From assembly GCF_014644535.1 (NCBI RefSeq), contig NZ_BMKW01000006.1, positions 186,001 to 250,000 of the forward strand: 64,000 nt of DNA. The letters are read 5' to 3'. Under the pieces are notes generated by a model. That model did no database searches. It saw only the letters and a list, made by a program, of their open reading frames with translations, and was not told where the DNA came from. The stretch's first letter is position 1, and the number at the start of each line of letters is the position of its first letter. This document shows positions 52,767-62,019 of the stretch, in pieces. Source of the DNA: Neoroseomonas lacus. Lineage in GTDB: Bacteria > Pseudomonadota > Alphaproteobacteria > Acetobacterales > Acetobacteraceae. The translations under genes were made by a program, and so were the position numbers.

Positions 52767-53354
52767 GTGGGTTTCCTCCGGGCCTCAAGCGGGCCTTGGC
52801 GGGGAGCCTAAGGCAGGGCGAGGTGGGAACGGAATGGGTCGAGGCGTGGATTGCGCCCCGGTGGCGTGCCGCCATGGCGGCCGAACGCGGCTCCCCAACA
52901 GACGAAGCCGTTGATTTCACTTACTTTAAGATTTTAGGATTTTAGACTTTTAACGCCATTCGGCGTGAATTTCGCCGCAGACGCACTTCGCCCATTGATT
53001 GTTGAAACATAGCAAGAACAATGGCCAGAATCCAGCATTGCCTGCCGTGCCTGTGGGCATCGGTGCGGTCCTGTTGGATGACCTCGACGAAAGGTTGGAG
53101 GGGCACTGCCTCTCCAAACCGTCCCGCCAAATGACGGGGCATTTGGAAAGCTGGCTACTGGCGTTGGCTTGGCGTTCATCCTGCGCCCACGCAGCGCCAT
53201 TCGTATGCAAGGGCGGGTCTCGGCGCCCGGCGTCAAATCGAGGTGTCCAGAGGCCCTTAGGCCTTTGGTGGGGAGGGTCCGGGAGGGGCAAAGCCCCTCC
53301 TGGTTCCACCGGCCAACAAAAAGCGCCCGTGGGGCTGCAGAGAGCCGCGACGCC
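52767..53354. other. 588-base gap with an A+T-rich patch; no convincing gene
   Basis: No frame is recognisable on either strand. A patch at about 52915-52960 is strikingly A+T-rich (repeats of GATTTTAG / GACTTTTAA) against a G+C-rich background, followed by a small hairpin ACGCCATTCGGCGT at 52951-52964. A minus-strand frame ends here with a short KFTPNGVKSLKS tail. The patch may be the edge of a lost mobile or laterally acquired gene. Two hairpins, 53247-53268 and 53282-53300, close the region. Confidence 0.4.
53247..53300. terminator. Double hairpin downstream of the methyltransferase gene
   Basis: The first stem-loop is AGAGGCC-x4-GGCCTTT type at 53247-53268. The second is a perfect GGAGGGGC-AAA-GCCCCTCC at 53282-53300. 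They are 55 to 110 bases past the methyltransferase stop on the minus strand. The second shares its core with the hairpin at 50051-50067. Confidence 0.6.
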
Positions 53355-54596
53355 CTACCGAGCCGCGAGCAGCAGCCGGTTCACCCGCTCCATCGCCCGT
53401 GCCACGGCGGCGAAATCCTTCGCAAAGGCCTCCCGCGACACGCCCTTCTCAGCCAGCTCGTCGCCGATCGCGCCGATGCTGCGCTGCCCGTCCACCCGTG
53501 CGAGGATGGCCTGCGCCAAGCGTGGCAGGGCGACCGGCACGGTCAGCCCGTCGAAGGCGATGCGTAGCACGCCATCGGCCGGGATAGTCGCGGCGAGCTT
53601 CACCCCGTCAAGTTCCCGCAGCACCGGCACCGATTCCGGGTCGTCCCAGGCCGGCAGCGGCGCCGCCTGCCCGGCGCGCACGCAATAGGCGATGTGGATG
53701 CCCATATTGCCCGAGGTCGCCTCGGCCAGGGCGGCGCGCTGCACCGGGTCCAGCCCGGCGGTGCGTTCGCGCAGCCGCGGGTCGGTCAGGAAACTGTCCG
53801 GGTCGTAGCGGAAGGGTTCGACCAGGCAGCGGATCTCGAGCCCCGCGGCGGCGACCATCCCGGCCAGCTTCGGCACGGTGAAGGCGATGTCGCGCGGGTT
53901 CAGCAGCAGGTCGTAGATGCCGGCATCGCCGCCCTTCACATGGTCGGTGATCCAGGGGTTGCGGCGCAGCCAATTGGTGTCGGGCAATTGGCGCCACAGG
54001 CGCTTGGCGACCTCGACCCGCTCGCGCGGCGGCTGGCTGGCGGGCGCGAGCAGCCGCAGCGCATCCTGCACCATGTAGACGCCGGTGCGCCCATGCGGCG
54101 CATAGACCATCAGCCCGACGCCGCCGCCCGGTGCGAGCACCGAGACCAGCGCGCGCAGCCCGGCCAGCGGGTCCGGCAAATGGTGCAGCACGCCGCAGCA
54201 ATCGATGTAGTCGAACGGGCCGAGGCCGCTGGCCGGCAGGTCGAGGAGGGAGCCTTCCTCGAATATCACGTTATCGAGAGATCGGGCAGCGACGCGGGCG
54301 CCGGCCACCTTCCGCGCGGCGGCGGAACGGTCGAGCCAAGTGACGCTGCCCGCGCGCCCGGCCGTGGCCATCTGCTGGGCCAGCATCAGCGTCGCATCGC
54401 CGGAGCCGCCACCGGCGACCAGCGCCTTCAGTGGTTGGGTGGCGGGGCGGCGGGCGCCGAAGATCCAGTGGTCGACCTCCCGCAAATGGCTCGGGCTGCC
54501 GACGATCAGGCGCTTCGCCTCATCGCGCGGGTCGCGTTGGGGGTAGGGGTAGGATTCGTACTGGGCGGCCAGGGCGGCATCGGCGGCGTCGCTCAT
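53355..54596 (-). CDS. Class I SAM-dependent methyltransferase with a C-terminal extension
   Basis: A 413-residue protein. The N-terminal part (residues about 50-230) is a Rossmann-type methyltransferase: ALVAGGGSGDATLMLAQQ is motif I, followed by FDYIDCCGVLHHLPDPLAGL and LAPGGGVGLMVYA. The beginning QYESYPYPQRDPRDE resembles class I methyltransferases with a YPYP entry motif. The C-terminal 120 residues contain a helical segment (RDVDG-like ARVDGQRSIGAIGDELAEKG) that resembles a small winged-helix or PqqD-like part. The substrate is unknown. It diverges from the IalB-like gene. Confidence 0.88.
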   Translation of the reverse strand: MSDAADAALAAQYESYPYPQRDPRDEAKRLIVGSPSHLREVDHWIFGARRPATQPLKALVAGGGSGDATLMLAQQMATAGRAGSVTWLDRSAAARKVAGARVAARSLDNVIFEEGSLLDLPASGLGPFDYIDCCGVLHHLPDPLAGLRALVSVLAPGGGVGLMVYAPHGRTGVYMVQDALRLLAPASQPPRERVEVAKRLWRQLPDTNWLRRNPWITDHVKGGDAGIYDLLLNPRDIAFTVPKLAGMVAAAGLEIRCLVEPFRYDPDSFLTDPRLRERTAGLDPVQRAALAEATSGNMGIHIAYCVRAGQAAPLPAWDDPESVPVLRELDGVKLAATIPADGVLRIAFDGLTVPVALPRLAQAILARVDGQRSIGAIGDELAEKGVSREAFAKDFAAVARAMERVNRLLLAAR

Positions 54597-54682
54597 GCGC
54601 GGCGTGTTACGCCGGGACGCGCCGGAGGACCAGAAGGGTGCTTGCGGTTGCCCCGGGCGGCCGGGCTTCGTATCAAGGGGGC

Positions 54683-55198
54683 ATGCGCAAGTTCATTCTC
54701 GTTCCGGCCTTGATTGCCCTGGTGGTCGGGCCCGCCCTGGCGCAGCAGCGTGGCGCAGCGCCAGCCAATGCGCCGCGACGGCTGGGCGACTTCCAGGCCT
54801 GGACCGCGGCGGTCCACAGCGAGGGCGGGCAGAAGGTCTGCTACGCTTTTACGCGCGCCTCGCGCACCGACCCGTCGCGGGAAGGGGTGATCCTGACCGT
54901 GGCGCACCGTGCCACCGGGCGCGACCAGGTGGCGCTGTCGGCGGGCTATGCCTATCCGCGCAACGCGGCGGTCACCGTCGCGGTCGGCCAGACGCAGCTT
55001 GCCTTCTACACAGGCGGCAATTCGGCATTCGCACGGGATGGGCGGGCAGCGGTCGCCGCCTTCCGCGGCGGGTCGACGGCGGTCTCGCGCGGGCCACGCG
55101 CCGCCGGGCGCGGCGTCGCGACGGACACTTTCAGCCTGTCGGGCTTTTCCGCCGCCTATGACGCGATCAGCCAGGAATGCCCGGCGCCCCGGCGATGA
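54683..55198 (+). CDS. Invasion-associated locus B family protein (IalB-like)
   Basis: A 171-residue exported protein. The signal peptide [20 protein letters not shown] cleaves before QQ. The mature domain has [20 protein letters not shown] and two cysteines, fitting the IalB family (PF06776) that is common in alphaproteobacteria and of uncertain function. The stop overlaps the rlmN start (ATGA). This link to rlmN is probably a co-transcription of convenience. Confidence 0.82.
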   Translation: MRKFILVPALIALVVGPALAQQRGAAPANAPRRLGDFQAWTAAVHSEGGQKVCYAFTRASRTDPSREGVILTVAHRATGRDQVALSAGYAYPRNAAVTVAVGQTQLAFYTGGNSAFARDGRAAVAAFRGGSTAVSRGPRAAGRGVATDTFSLSGFSAAYDAISQECPAPRR

Positions 55199-56376
55199 GC
55201 ACCACCCTCACGACTGACGGGCTGGAAGAAGCGGAGCGCGCACGGATCCTGGCGAAGGCCGCGATCTTCGCGCCGCCGCCGGCCATGCTGCCCGATGGGC
55301 GGCGCGACCTGGTCGGGCTGTCGCGCGAGGAGTTGATCGCGGAGATGGCCGAGATCGGCGAGAAGCCGTTCCGCGCCAAGCAGCTCTGGCACTGGATCTA
55401 CCACCAGGGCGAGACCGATTTCGCCAGGATGACGACCATCGCCAAGCCCATGCAGGGCAAGCTGGCGGCACGGTTCGTGGTCGGCCGGCCCGGGGTGGCG
55501 ACACAGCAGGACAGCAGCGATTCCACCCGCAAATGGGTGTTCGCCTTCCGCGACGACCAGCGGGTCGAGACGGTCTACATCCCGTCGATGGATGAGGATC
55601 GCGGCGCGGTCTGCATCTCCACCCAGGTCGGCTGCACGCTGTCTTGCAAGTTCTGCCACACCGGCACGCAGAAGCTGGTGCGCAACCTCGGTGCGGCCGA
55701 GATCGTCGGCCAGTTCATGGCGGCGCGCGATTCCTATGGCGAATGGCCGTCCCCGAAGGATGGCACGGCGCGGCACCTGTCGAACATCGTCGTCATGGGA
55801 ATGGGCGAGCCGCTGTACAATTACGAGAACGTGGCCAAGGCGCTGCGCATCGTGATGGACCATGAGGGCATCGGCCTGTCGCGCCGGCGCATCACGCTGA
55901 GCACGTCCGGCGTGGTGCCGATGATGGACCGCTGCGGGGCGGAACTTGGCGTCGGCCTGGCGGTGTCGCTGCATGCGGTGACGGATGAATTGCGCGACGA
56001 GATCGTGCCGCTGAACCGCAAATACCCGATCGCCGAATTGCTCGCCGCCTGCCGGCGGTATCCGGGCGCGTCGAATGCGCGACGCATCACCTTCGAATAC
56101 GTCATGCTGCGCGGCGTGAACGACAGCGAGGCCGAGGCGCGTGAGCTGGTGCGGCTGATCCGCGGCATGCCGGCCAAGGTGAACCTGATCCCGTTCAACC
56201 CCTGGCCGGGCAGCGCGTACAAGACCTCGACCTCGGAGGCGATCCAGCGCTTTGCAGCCATCCTGAACGAGGCCGGCTATGCCAGCCCGATCCGACGGCC
56301 GCGCGGGCGGGACATCCTCGCCGCCTGCGGGCAGTTGAAGACCGAGAGCGAGCGGCGCGCCAAGGGCGCCGCCTGA
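55195..56376 (+). CDS. rlmN: Dual-specificity 23S rRNA A2503 / tRNA A37 C2-methyltransferase RlmN
   Basis: A 393-residue radical SAM enzyme. It has the 4Fe-4S motif CTLSCKFC (C147, C151, C154) in [20 protein letters not shown], and the methyl-carrying Cys378 in AACGQLKTE at the C-terminus. It methylates A2503 of 23S rRNA and A37 of some tRNAs, using two SAM molecules. The start at 55195 overlaps the IalB stop; the 18-base longer frame is disfavoured. Length and motifs are normal. Confidence 0.96.
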   Translation: MSTTLTTDGLEEAERARILAKAAIFAPPPAMLPDGRRDLVGLSREELIAEMAEIGEKPFRAKQLWHWIYHQGETDFARMTTIAKPMQGKLAARFVVGRPGVATQQDSSDSTRKWVFAFRDDQRVETVYIPSMDEDRGAVCISTQVGCTLSCKFCHTGTQKLVRNLGAAEIVGQFMAARDSYGEWPSPKDGTARHLSNIVVMGMGEPLYNYENVAKALRIVMDHEGIGLSRRRITLSTSGVVPMMDRCGAELGVGLAVSLHAVTDELRDEIVPLNRKYPIAELLAACRRYPGASNARRITFEYVMLRGVNDSEAEARELVRLIRGMPAKVNLIPFNPWPGSAYKTSTSEAIQRFAAILNEAGYASPIRRPRGRDILAACGQLKTESERRAKGAA

Positions 56377-56392
56377 CCTCATCCCGGCGGCG

Positions 56393-59300
56393 TCAGGCCA
56401 GGATCAGGTCGGTCTCGACGAGGGGTGTGGCCACGGTCATGCGGATCAGTATCTCCACCGTGGCGAGGTTGCCGTCGGTATCGATCCGCAGCAGGCCGGC
56501 TTCGGCGTCCCAGGCGACCTGGTGGGCGGCGGCGAAGCTGCTGCCGGTGACGAAGGCCTCATCGGCCCAGCCACCGATATCCGTTCCGATCACCGAGAGG
56601 TCAATGCGGTCCTCGCCGCTGGCGAAGCCGAAGATCAGTTCGCGATTGGCGGGCGCGCTGTCGGAGGCCTGTTCGTAGAGGAAGACGTCGGCGCCGGCGC
56701 CGCCATTGAACTGGTCCAGCCCGGCGCCGCCGACCAGCGTATCCGCTCCGTCACCGCCGGCCAGCACGTCGTTGCCGGCGAGGCCGCGCAGCACATTGTC
56801 TCCAGCGCTGCCGATCAGGCGATTGTCCATCGCGTTGCCGGTGCCGTCGGTCGGGCCGGTGCCGACCAGACTCAGTGATTCGACGTTGTCCACCAGGGTA
56901 TGGTTGAGGCTGGCATAGACAAGGTCGTTGCCGTCATCCGTGGCCTCGACCACGGTGTCGTCGGCGGAGACCACGATATAGACGTCGTCGCCCACGCCGC
57001 CCACCAGGCGGTTAGCGCCGTTGCCGCCGGCGAGGCGGTCATTGCCCGACCCGCCTTCCAGCGTATCCGCCCCCGCCCCGCCATAGAGACTGTCGGCGCC
57101 GCTGCCGCCGACCAGGCTGTCATCGCCATTGCCGCCGATCACCGCCTCGAAGCCGGATAATGTGTCGCCCTGCGCATCGCCGCCGGTGCCATGGCCGGTG
57201 GCGAGGTCCACCGTGACGCCCGCGGTGGCGCCGGCATAGGTGAGCACATCGGCATTGCCGGGGCCGCCATCGAGGCTGTCCGCCCCGGCGCCGCCACGGA
57301 TCGTGTCCTGGCCATCGCCGCCGAGGATGGTGTCGTTGCCGCCTTCGCCGCGCAGCAGGTCGTTGCCGCCCATGCCGGAGACGTGGTCGTCGTCGCCGCC
57401 GCCGCGCAGCGTGTCGGTGCCGCCGCCGCCGGCGAAGTCGTCGTCATTGCCGATCGCGGCGAGCACCTGCGAGATGCCGAGCGATGCGCCGCGGGTCGGG
57501 CCCGAGAGCACCACGGCGAAGCCTTCACGCTGTTCGGCGAGGGTGTCGCCGGCGATCTGGATGGTGATGGTCTCGGTGGTTTCCCCGGCGGCGAAATACA
57601 CCGCGCCATTGGGCCGCCGGCCACCGATGAAATCCGATGCCGAGGCGGCCGCGCCGCCGCTGCCGTCGGGGCGCACGGCCCAGCGCACCGCCTGCGCGAC
57701 GCTGAGGTCGCCGCTGCGGGTGACGGTGAAGGTGAAGTCGGTGGTGCCGGAGTCGCCTTCGGCGAGCAGCGGCGTGGAGGTCGCGAGGTCGAAGGCGGAA
57801 TCGTCGTTGGGGATGAAGCCGAAGGCCGCGCCGTCGCCGATCGTGGCACCGCCGGCCGGGTTGGCGAGGGAAAGGCGGAAGAACTCGTTGCCTTCGACGA
57901 CCGCATCGGCGGTGATCGGCACCTCGATGACGCCGGTGCGCTGGTTGGCCAGGATGGTGAGCGTGCCGGATGTCGCCGTGTAGTCCAGGCCGGCCTTGGC
58001 GCTGCCGTCCTGGGTGGCGAAATTCACCGTGATGTCGGTGCCGACGGAGTAGGACAGGCCGACGGTGAAACGCATCACCGGGCCGCCATCGGTGCCCTCG
58101 GTGATGCGGGCATCCTGGATGTCCATCACCGGGGCGGTGCGGCTGTCGTCATTGGTGATGGTGACGGTGCCGCTGCGGTCGATGATCTGCGCGCCGACCG
58201 CATTGGCGAGCACGATGCGGAACGCCTCATTCGCTTCCCACAGGTCGTCCGAGGCGACGGTGATCTCGATGGTCTTGCTGGTCTCGCCGGGGGCGAAGGT
58301 GAGGCTGCCGGAGGCGGCGGTGAAGTCCGACCCGGCCTCTGCCGTGCCATTCACCGTCGCCCAGTCGACCGTGACGGGCGAGGCGCTGGCGGTGAGCGTG
58401 ACCGTGGCGGTGGCGGTCACGGTGCCGCCGCCATTGCCTTCGGTGATCGTCACATTGCCGATGGCGAGGCCGTCATCGTCGACGATGGTGGCGGTCGCGG
58501 TGGCACGCAGGATGCCACCGGCGGTCGGGTTGCTCAGGGTGACCGTGAAGGTCTCCTTCGATTCCGAATCGGTGTCGGTGGTGATCGGCACGCTGAAGGT
58601 GCGGCTGGTTTGCCCGGCGCTGAAGGTCAGGGTGCCCGAGGTGGCGGTGTAGTCGGCGCCGGCCAGCGCAGTACCGTCGGATGTGGCGTAGTCGATCGAC
58701 GCGCTCGCCGACATCGCCGAGGCGAGGCTGACCGTGAAGAGCAGGTTGAGGCTGCCGCCGCTGCCTTCCACGACGGACGCGTCGGTGATCGAGAAGCCGT
58801 CATCATCGATCAGCGTGACGGTGGCGAGGTCGTCGCGGATCGCCACGCCGCTGGCGTTGGACAGGCGGACGCCGAAGGTCTCGCCGCTCTCGACCACGGC
58901 ATCGCGGATGATCGGAATGGCGACGGTGGCCGAGCTCTGCCCCACCGCGATGGTCACGGTGCCGCTGCTCGGGACATAGTCGATCCCGCCGATCGCGGAC
59001 CCGTCCTCGGTCGCGTAGTCGACGGTGACCTCCTGCTCGGCCGGGCCGGCCAGGCTGATGGTGACGGTGGCGGTGCCGGCGCTGCTGTTGGTGCCTTCGA
59101 CCAGCGTGACGTCGCGGATGACCAGCCCGTCGTCGTCGACGATCGTGCCGGTGGCGCTGGAGCGTGCGATCGGTGCGCCGGAGGCGTTGGACAGGGTGAC
59201 CGACAGGGTCTCGTCGGCCTCGTTCGCCGTGTCGCCCACGAGGCTGACGGTGACGAATTTCTGCGTCTCCCCGGCGGCGAAGGTCAGGCTGCCGCTGGTC

Positions 59301-60484
59301 GCGGTGTAGTCGTCCCCGGCGGTCGCGCTGCCGTCGGCGGTGGCGTAGTCCACGGTGACCGCCTCGGTCGAGGCGGTCAGCAGCCGTACCTCGAAGACCA
59401 TGCTGCCGGGGGCGCCGGCATTGCCCTCCACGGTCGTGACATTGGCGACCGAGAGGCCGTCGTCATTGGTGATGGTTACGACGCTGAGGTCGTCGCGCAG
59501 CGCGGCGCCGCTCGCGGCGTAGAGCCGCACGGTGAAGGTCTCGTCGGCCTCGAGGCGCGTGTCGCCGAGGATCTCGATGAGGATGTCCTGCTGCGTGACG
59601 CCGGGGGCGAAGGTCAGGGCTCCGCGCTGGGCGACGAAATCCTCCGCCGCGCCAGCGGTGCCAGCGCCGGTGCGGTAGAACACGGTCACCGGTTCATCCG
59701 ACGGGGCGGACAGCGTGACCGGCACCGAGACGAAGCGCGGCGAGGTGCCGTCGCCTTCCAGCACCTGCGCGTCGCCGACGGCGAGCGTCGCGAGCACGGC
59801 GCCGTTGCGGATGGCGAACTCATAAGTGCCGGGCGTGCCGATGTTGCTGGCGGCTTCGAGGGCGAGGATCGCGGCCTGGTTGCCCGATTGCGGCAGCTCC
59901 AGGTAGTCGAGCCCATTGCCCGAGGAATAGCCCGCCCGCGCCACCGTGCCGCCGAGGCCGCCGCTGCCGCCGGAGAAGTCGCCCGTGGTCCAGTCGACGT
60001 TTTCGTAGCGGAAGGTGATGTTGAAGTCGCCGTCGTCGCCGACCTTGGCGAGTTCCAGCTGGAAGGCGTTGAGCTTGTCGGTCTTGCGGTTGAAGTAGCC
60101 GACATCGTCCCAGGTAACGGTGAAGGTGCCGGTGGCGGTGTCGAGGTCATACCAGACTTGGTTGCTGCCGGCGGAGGTGCCGCCGGCAGAGGGGGCGGCC
60201 GGCCCGCCGCGGGTATCCACATCGGCCCAGAAGGGCGTGATCAGCGGGTTCGCCGTGCTGCCGGTGATGGCGGTCGGCGTGAAGCTGCTCATGCTGCTGG
60301 CGAAGCTGACGGAGCCGTTGTTGTTCACCCACAGGCCGGTGAACAACTGGCCGAAGAAATTGAGGCCGCCCGGCAGGACCGTCGTCAGGTCGATGAAGGT
60401 GGAGGAGCCGTCATCGGTGCGGACGACCGCGTTTTCCCCAAATCCCGCCGCGCCGCCGAGACCGTTGACCAGAGTCGTTGCCAT
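56393..60484 (-). CDS. Large secreted RTX protein with NIDO and Calx-beta domains
   Basis: A 1363-residue protein without a Sec signal. Residues 1 to about 225 resemble a NIDO domain (LWVNNNGSVSFAS, PLITPFWADVD, FQLELAKVGDDGDFNITF). Seven Calx-beta repeats follow (about 232-1015), each ending in TI-x-(N/D)DD. Residues about 1017-1269 are RTX nonapeptides (GG-x-G-x-D). The C-terminus has a serralysin-like FGFASGEDRIDLS segment and an acidic end, as in type I secretion substrates. It is likely a calcium-dependent adhesin. No type I exporter gene is in the window. The ATG follows AAGGGGG. Confidence 0.9.
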   Translation of the reverse strand: MATTLVNGLGGAAGFGENAVVRTDDGSSTFIDLTTVLPGGLNFFGQLFTGLWVNNNGSVSFASSMSSFTPTAITGSTANPLITPFWADVDTRGGPAAPSAGGTSAGSNQVWYDLDTATGTFTVTWDDVGYFNRKTDKLNAFQLELAKVGDDGDFNITFRYENVDWTTGDFSGGSGGLGGTVARAGYSSGNGLDYLELPQSGNQAAILALEAASNIGTPGTYEFAIRNGAVLATLAVGDAQVLEGDGTSPRFVSVPVTLSAPSDEPVTVFYRTGAGTAGAAEDFVAQRGALTFAPGVTQQDILIEILGDTRLEADETFTVRLYAASGAALRDDLSVVTITNDDGLSVANVTTVEGNAGAPGSMVFEVRLLTASTEAVTVDYATADGSATAGDDYTATSGSLTFAAGETQKFVTVSLVGDTANEADETLSVTLSNASGAPIARSSATGTIVDDDGLVIRDVTLVEGTNSSAGTATVTISLAGPAEQEVTVDYATEDGSAIGGIDYVPSSGTVTIAVGQSSATVAIPIIRDAVVESGETFGVRLSNASGVAIRDDLATVTLIDDDGFSITDASVVEGSGGSLNLLFTVSLASAMSASASIDYATSDGTALAGADYTATSGTLTFSAGQTSRTFSVPITTDTDSESKETFTVTLSNPTAGGILRATATATIVDDDGLAIGNVTITEGNGGGTVTATATVTLTASASPVTVDWATVNGTAEAGSDFTAASGSLTFAPGETSKTIEITVASDDLWEANEAFRIVLANAVGAQIIDRSGTVTITNDDSRTAPVMDIQDARITEGTDGGPVMRFTVGLSYSVGTDITVNFATQDGSAKAGLDYTATSGTLTILANQRTGVIEVPITADAVVEGNEFFRLSLANPAGGATIGDGAAFGFIPNDDSAFDLATSTPLLAEGDSGTTDFTFTVTRSGDLSVAQAVRWAVRPDGSGGAAASASDFIGGRRPNGAVYFAAGETTETITIQIAGDTLAEQREGFAVVLSGPTRGASLGISQVLAAIGNDDDFAGGGGTDTLRGGGDDDHVSGMGGNDLLRGEGGNDTILGGDGQDTIRGGAGADSLDGGPGNADVLTYAGATAGVTVDLATGHGTGGDAQGDTLSGFEAVIGGNGDDSLVGGSGADSLYGGAGADTLEGGSGNDRLAGGNGANRLVGGVGDDVYIVVSADDTVVEATDDGNDLVYASLNHTLVDNVESLSLVGTGPTDGTGNAMDNRLIGSAGDNVLRGLAGNDVLAGGDGADTLVGGAGLDQFNGGAGADVFLYEQASDSAPANRELIFGFASGEDRIDLSVIGTDIGGWADEAFVTGSSFAAAHQVAWDAEAGLLRIDTDGNLATVEILIRMTVATPLVETDLILA
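56680..57435 (-). repeat. RTX nonapeptide calcium-binding repeats
   Basis: In-frame GGxGxDxLx repeats in three blocks: about 57256-57432 (GGNDLLRGEGGNDTILGGDG), 56985-57140 (GGNGDDSLVGGSGADSLYGG) and 56680-56830 (LAGNDVLAGGDGADTLVGG). They form parallel beta-rolls that fold on binding calcium outside the cell. Confidence 0.9.
57440..59790 (-). repeat. Seven tandem Calx-beta repeats
   Basis: Repeats of about 110 codons share V-x-EG...VTV(D/N)(Y/F)AT-x-(D/N)G(S/T)A-x-(A/G)G-x-DY-x-x-(T/S)SG-x-(L/V)T and end in TI-x-(D/N)DD. Repeats 2-6 are very alike, the first and last more diverged, suggesting internal duplication. The DNA-level similarity could promote recombination and changes in repeat number. 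Confidence 0.85.
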
Positions 60485-60677
60485 GAAAGGCCCCCTTGGG
60501 GCCCCGTCATGGATGAAGGGGCCGTGATGGGCCGATTAGGCAGCGATCCCGGCTAATGGCCGGTGAACGGCCGAGGGCTTCGTCCTCCGGTGTCGTTGAC
60601 CTTCCTGGCGCCAGCCGGCGCCGCGGCCGCTGACCTGACGCGCGATACGGCGCCGGGGTCGCAGCGGCCGTGGCGGA

Positions 60678-61058
60678 TCAGGCCTTCTCGACCTCGCCGC
60701 CGGCATCCACCCAGCCCTTGAAGCCACCGAGGTTGCGGACGTTCTGGTAGCCCATGTCGTGCAGCGTTTTCAGCACCAGCGCCGAACGCCCGCCCGAGGC
60801 GCAATAGGCGACGATCGTCTTGGCACGGTCGAAATTCGCGTCATGCAGCGGCGAGGCCGGGTCGGCACGGAATTCCACCAGGCCGCGCGGGATGGCGAGC
60901 GCGCCCGGCACCTTGCCCGATGCCGCGACCTCATTCGGTTCCCGCACATCGAGGAAGACCACGTCGGGGCTGCCGACCAGGCCCTTGGCTTCCTCCGCTG
61001 CGATGCGCGGCACCACGGCCTCGGCGGCGGCGAGCATCTGCTGGACGGTGACGGTCAT
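60678..61058 (-). CDS. Single-domain rhodanese-like sulfurtransferase
   Basis: A 126-residue rhodanese. The active-site loop is YCASGGRSA with catalytic Cys86. It begins with a helical cap (residues 1-28), then DVVFLDVREPNEVAASGKVPGALAIP, the usual entry. It could transfer sulfur to an acceptor or act in thiosulfate or persulfide metabolism. It stands alone in the 60.5-61.1 kb region, 193 bases after the RTX gene start on the same strand; that gap holds only small G/C hairpins (e.g. 60489-60503). Confidence 0.93.
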   Translation of the reverse strand: MTVTVQQMLAAAEAVVPRIAAEEAKGLVGSPDVVFLDVREPNEVAASGKVPGALAIPRGLVEFRADPASPLHDANFDRAKTIVAYCASGGRSALVLKTLHDMGYQNVRNLGGFKGWVDAGGEVEKA

Positions 61059-61137
61059 GTGGCATCTCCCTTGAGGCGTTCGGTGGCGGCAGCTTATGGC
61101 AGCGCGGCCGATGGCGCATCCCCGTCGTGTCGCCCGG

Positions 61138-61527
61138 TCACCAGCCGACCAACACCGCCACCAGCGCCGCCAGTGCGGCCACGGCGATGACCGAGAAGGT
61201 CGCCATCATGCCGCCGACGCGAAAGCGGTAATCCTCCGGCTGCCGCACGATGCCCCAGCCATGGGCGATGCGCCCGGCCAGCAGCGCCGCACCCAGCGGG
61301 TGGATGACCCAGCCCGGCGTGCCGCCCCCCTCGGCCAAGGCGAGCAGCACGAGCGCGAAGGGCACGTATTCGGCGAAATTGCCTTGCGCCCGGATGGCGC
61401 GTTCCAGCACCGGGTCGTCGCCCGCGCCGATGGCCACCCCCGCGTGCCGCCGCTCGCCAATGACGCGCAGCGAGAGCCACAGGCAGACCGGCGCCAGCAG
61501 CGCGGCCCAGAGCGTCGTGGCCTGCAT
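61138..61527 (-). CDS. MAPEG family membrane protein, first copy
   Basis: A 129-residue, four-TM protein. It has MQATTLWAALLAPVCLWLS, RAIRAQGNFAEYVPFALVLL (the MAPEG core with the conserved R-x-x-x-N-x-x-E pattern), and VRQPEDYRFRVGGMMATF. MAPEG proteins include membrane glutathione transferases. The start at 61527 touches the stop of the YbaK-like gene. A second MAPEG gene lies just beyond that gene. Confidence 0.88.
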   Translation of the reverse strand: MQATTLWAALLAPVCLWLSLRVIGERRHAGVAIGAGDDPVLERAIRAQGNFAEYVPFALVLLALAEGGGTPGWVIHPLGAALLAGRIAHGWGIVRQPEDYRFRVGGMMATFSVIAVAALAALVAVLVGW

Positions 61528-62009
61528 CAGCCATCCTCCCGGATGTCGGCAACGATTGCCGCGGTAATGCGGCACAGCTCGGCCGGCGTGGTCCGGAACA
61601 CATGCTGGGGCGAACCTGCCGCTGCCCAGACCGGGTCGAGCGCCATCAGCTCGGCGTCGAGCAGCAGGATCGGCGGTGCCAGATGCCCGACCGGGGAGAC
61701 GCCACCGATGGCGAAGCCAGTCGCATCGCGCACCCAATTGCCGTCGGCGCGCTTGACCGGCTGTCCGATGGCGGCGGCGACCTTGGCCATATCCACCCGG
61801 TTGGCGCCGGAGGCGATGACCAGCACGGCCCGCGTCCCGGCGCGGAAAACGATGGATTTGGCGATCTGCGCCACGGCGCAGCCGACCGCGGCGGCGGCAT
61901 CGGCAGCGCTGCGCGTGCCGTCGGGGAAGGTCTCGATGGTGTCGGGATGGCCGGCGGCGGCGAGCGCCGCGCGCACGCGGTCGACTGAGGAGGAGGAGGA
62001 TGCGCTCAT
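61527..62009 (-). CDS. YbaK/EbsC-type aminoacyl-tRNA deacylase
   Basis: A 160-residue YbaK-domain protein, probably clearing mischarged tRNA (for example Cys-tRNA-Pro or Ala-tRNA-Pro). It has VAQIAKSIVFRAGTRAVLVI with the conserved Lys, and GFAIGGVSPVGHL, the signature loop. A serine run follows the initiator (MSASSSSS). It is flanked on both sides by MAPEG genes, with one-base overlap on one side and ten bases on the other. Confidence 0.9.
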   Translation of the reverse strand: MSASSSSSVDRVRAALAAAGHPDTIETFPDGTRSAADAAAAVGCAVAQIAKSIVFRAGTRAVLVIASGANRVDMAKVAAAIGQPVKRADGNWVRDATGFAIGGVSPVGHLAPPILLLDAELMALDPVWAAAGSPQHVFRTTPAELCRITAAIVADIREDG

Positions 62010-62019
62010 ACGCCCGGCG

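Noticed and set aside
52950-53309. Minus-strand frames in the 53 kb gap, considered as a transposase remnant
   Set aside because: No DDE, HTH or terminal inverted repeats could be seen, so only the A+T-rich anomaly is reported.
57191-60556. Very long plus-strand open frame (1121 codons) opposite the RTX gene
   Set aside because: It mirrors the repetitive Asp/Gly/Thr codons of the RTX gene and shows no domain; the minus strand has clear Calx-beta and RTX repeats.
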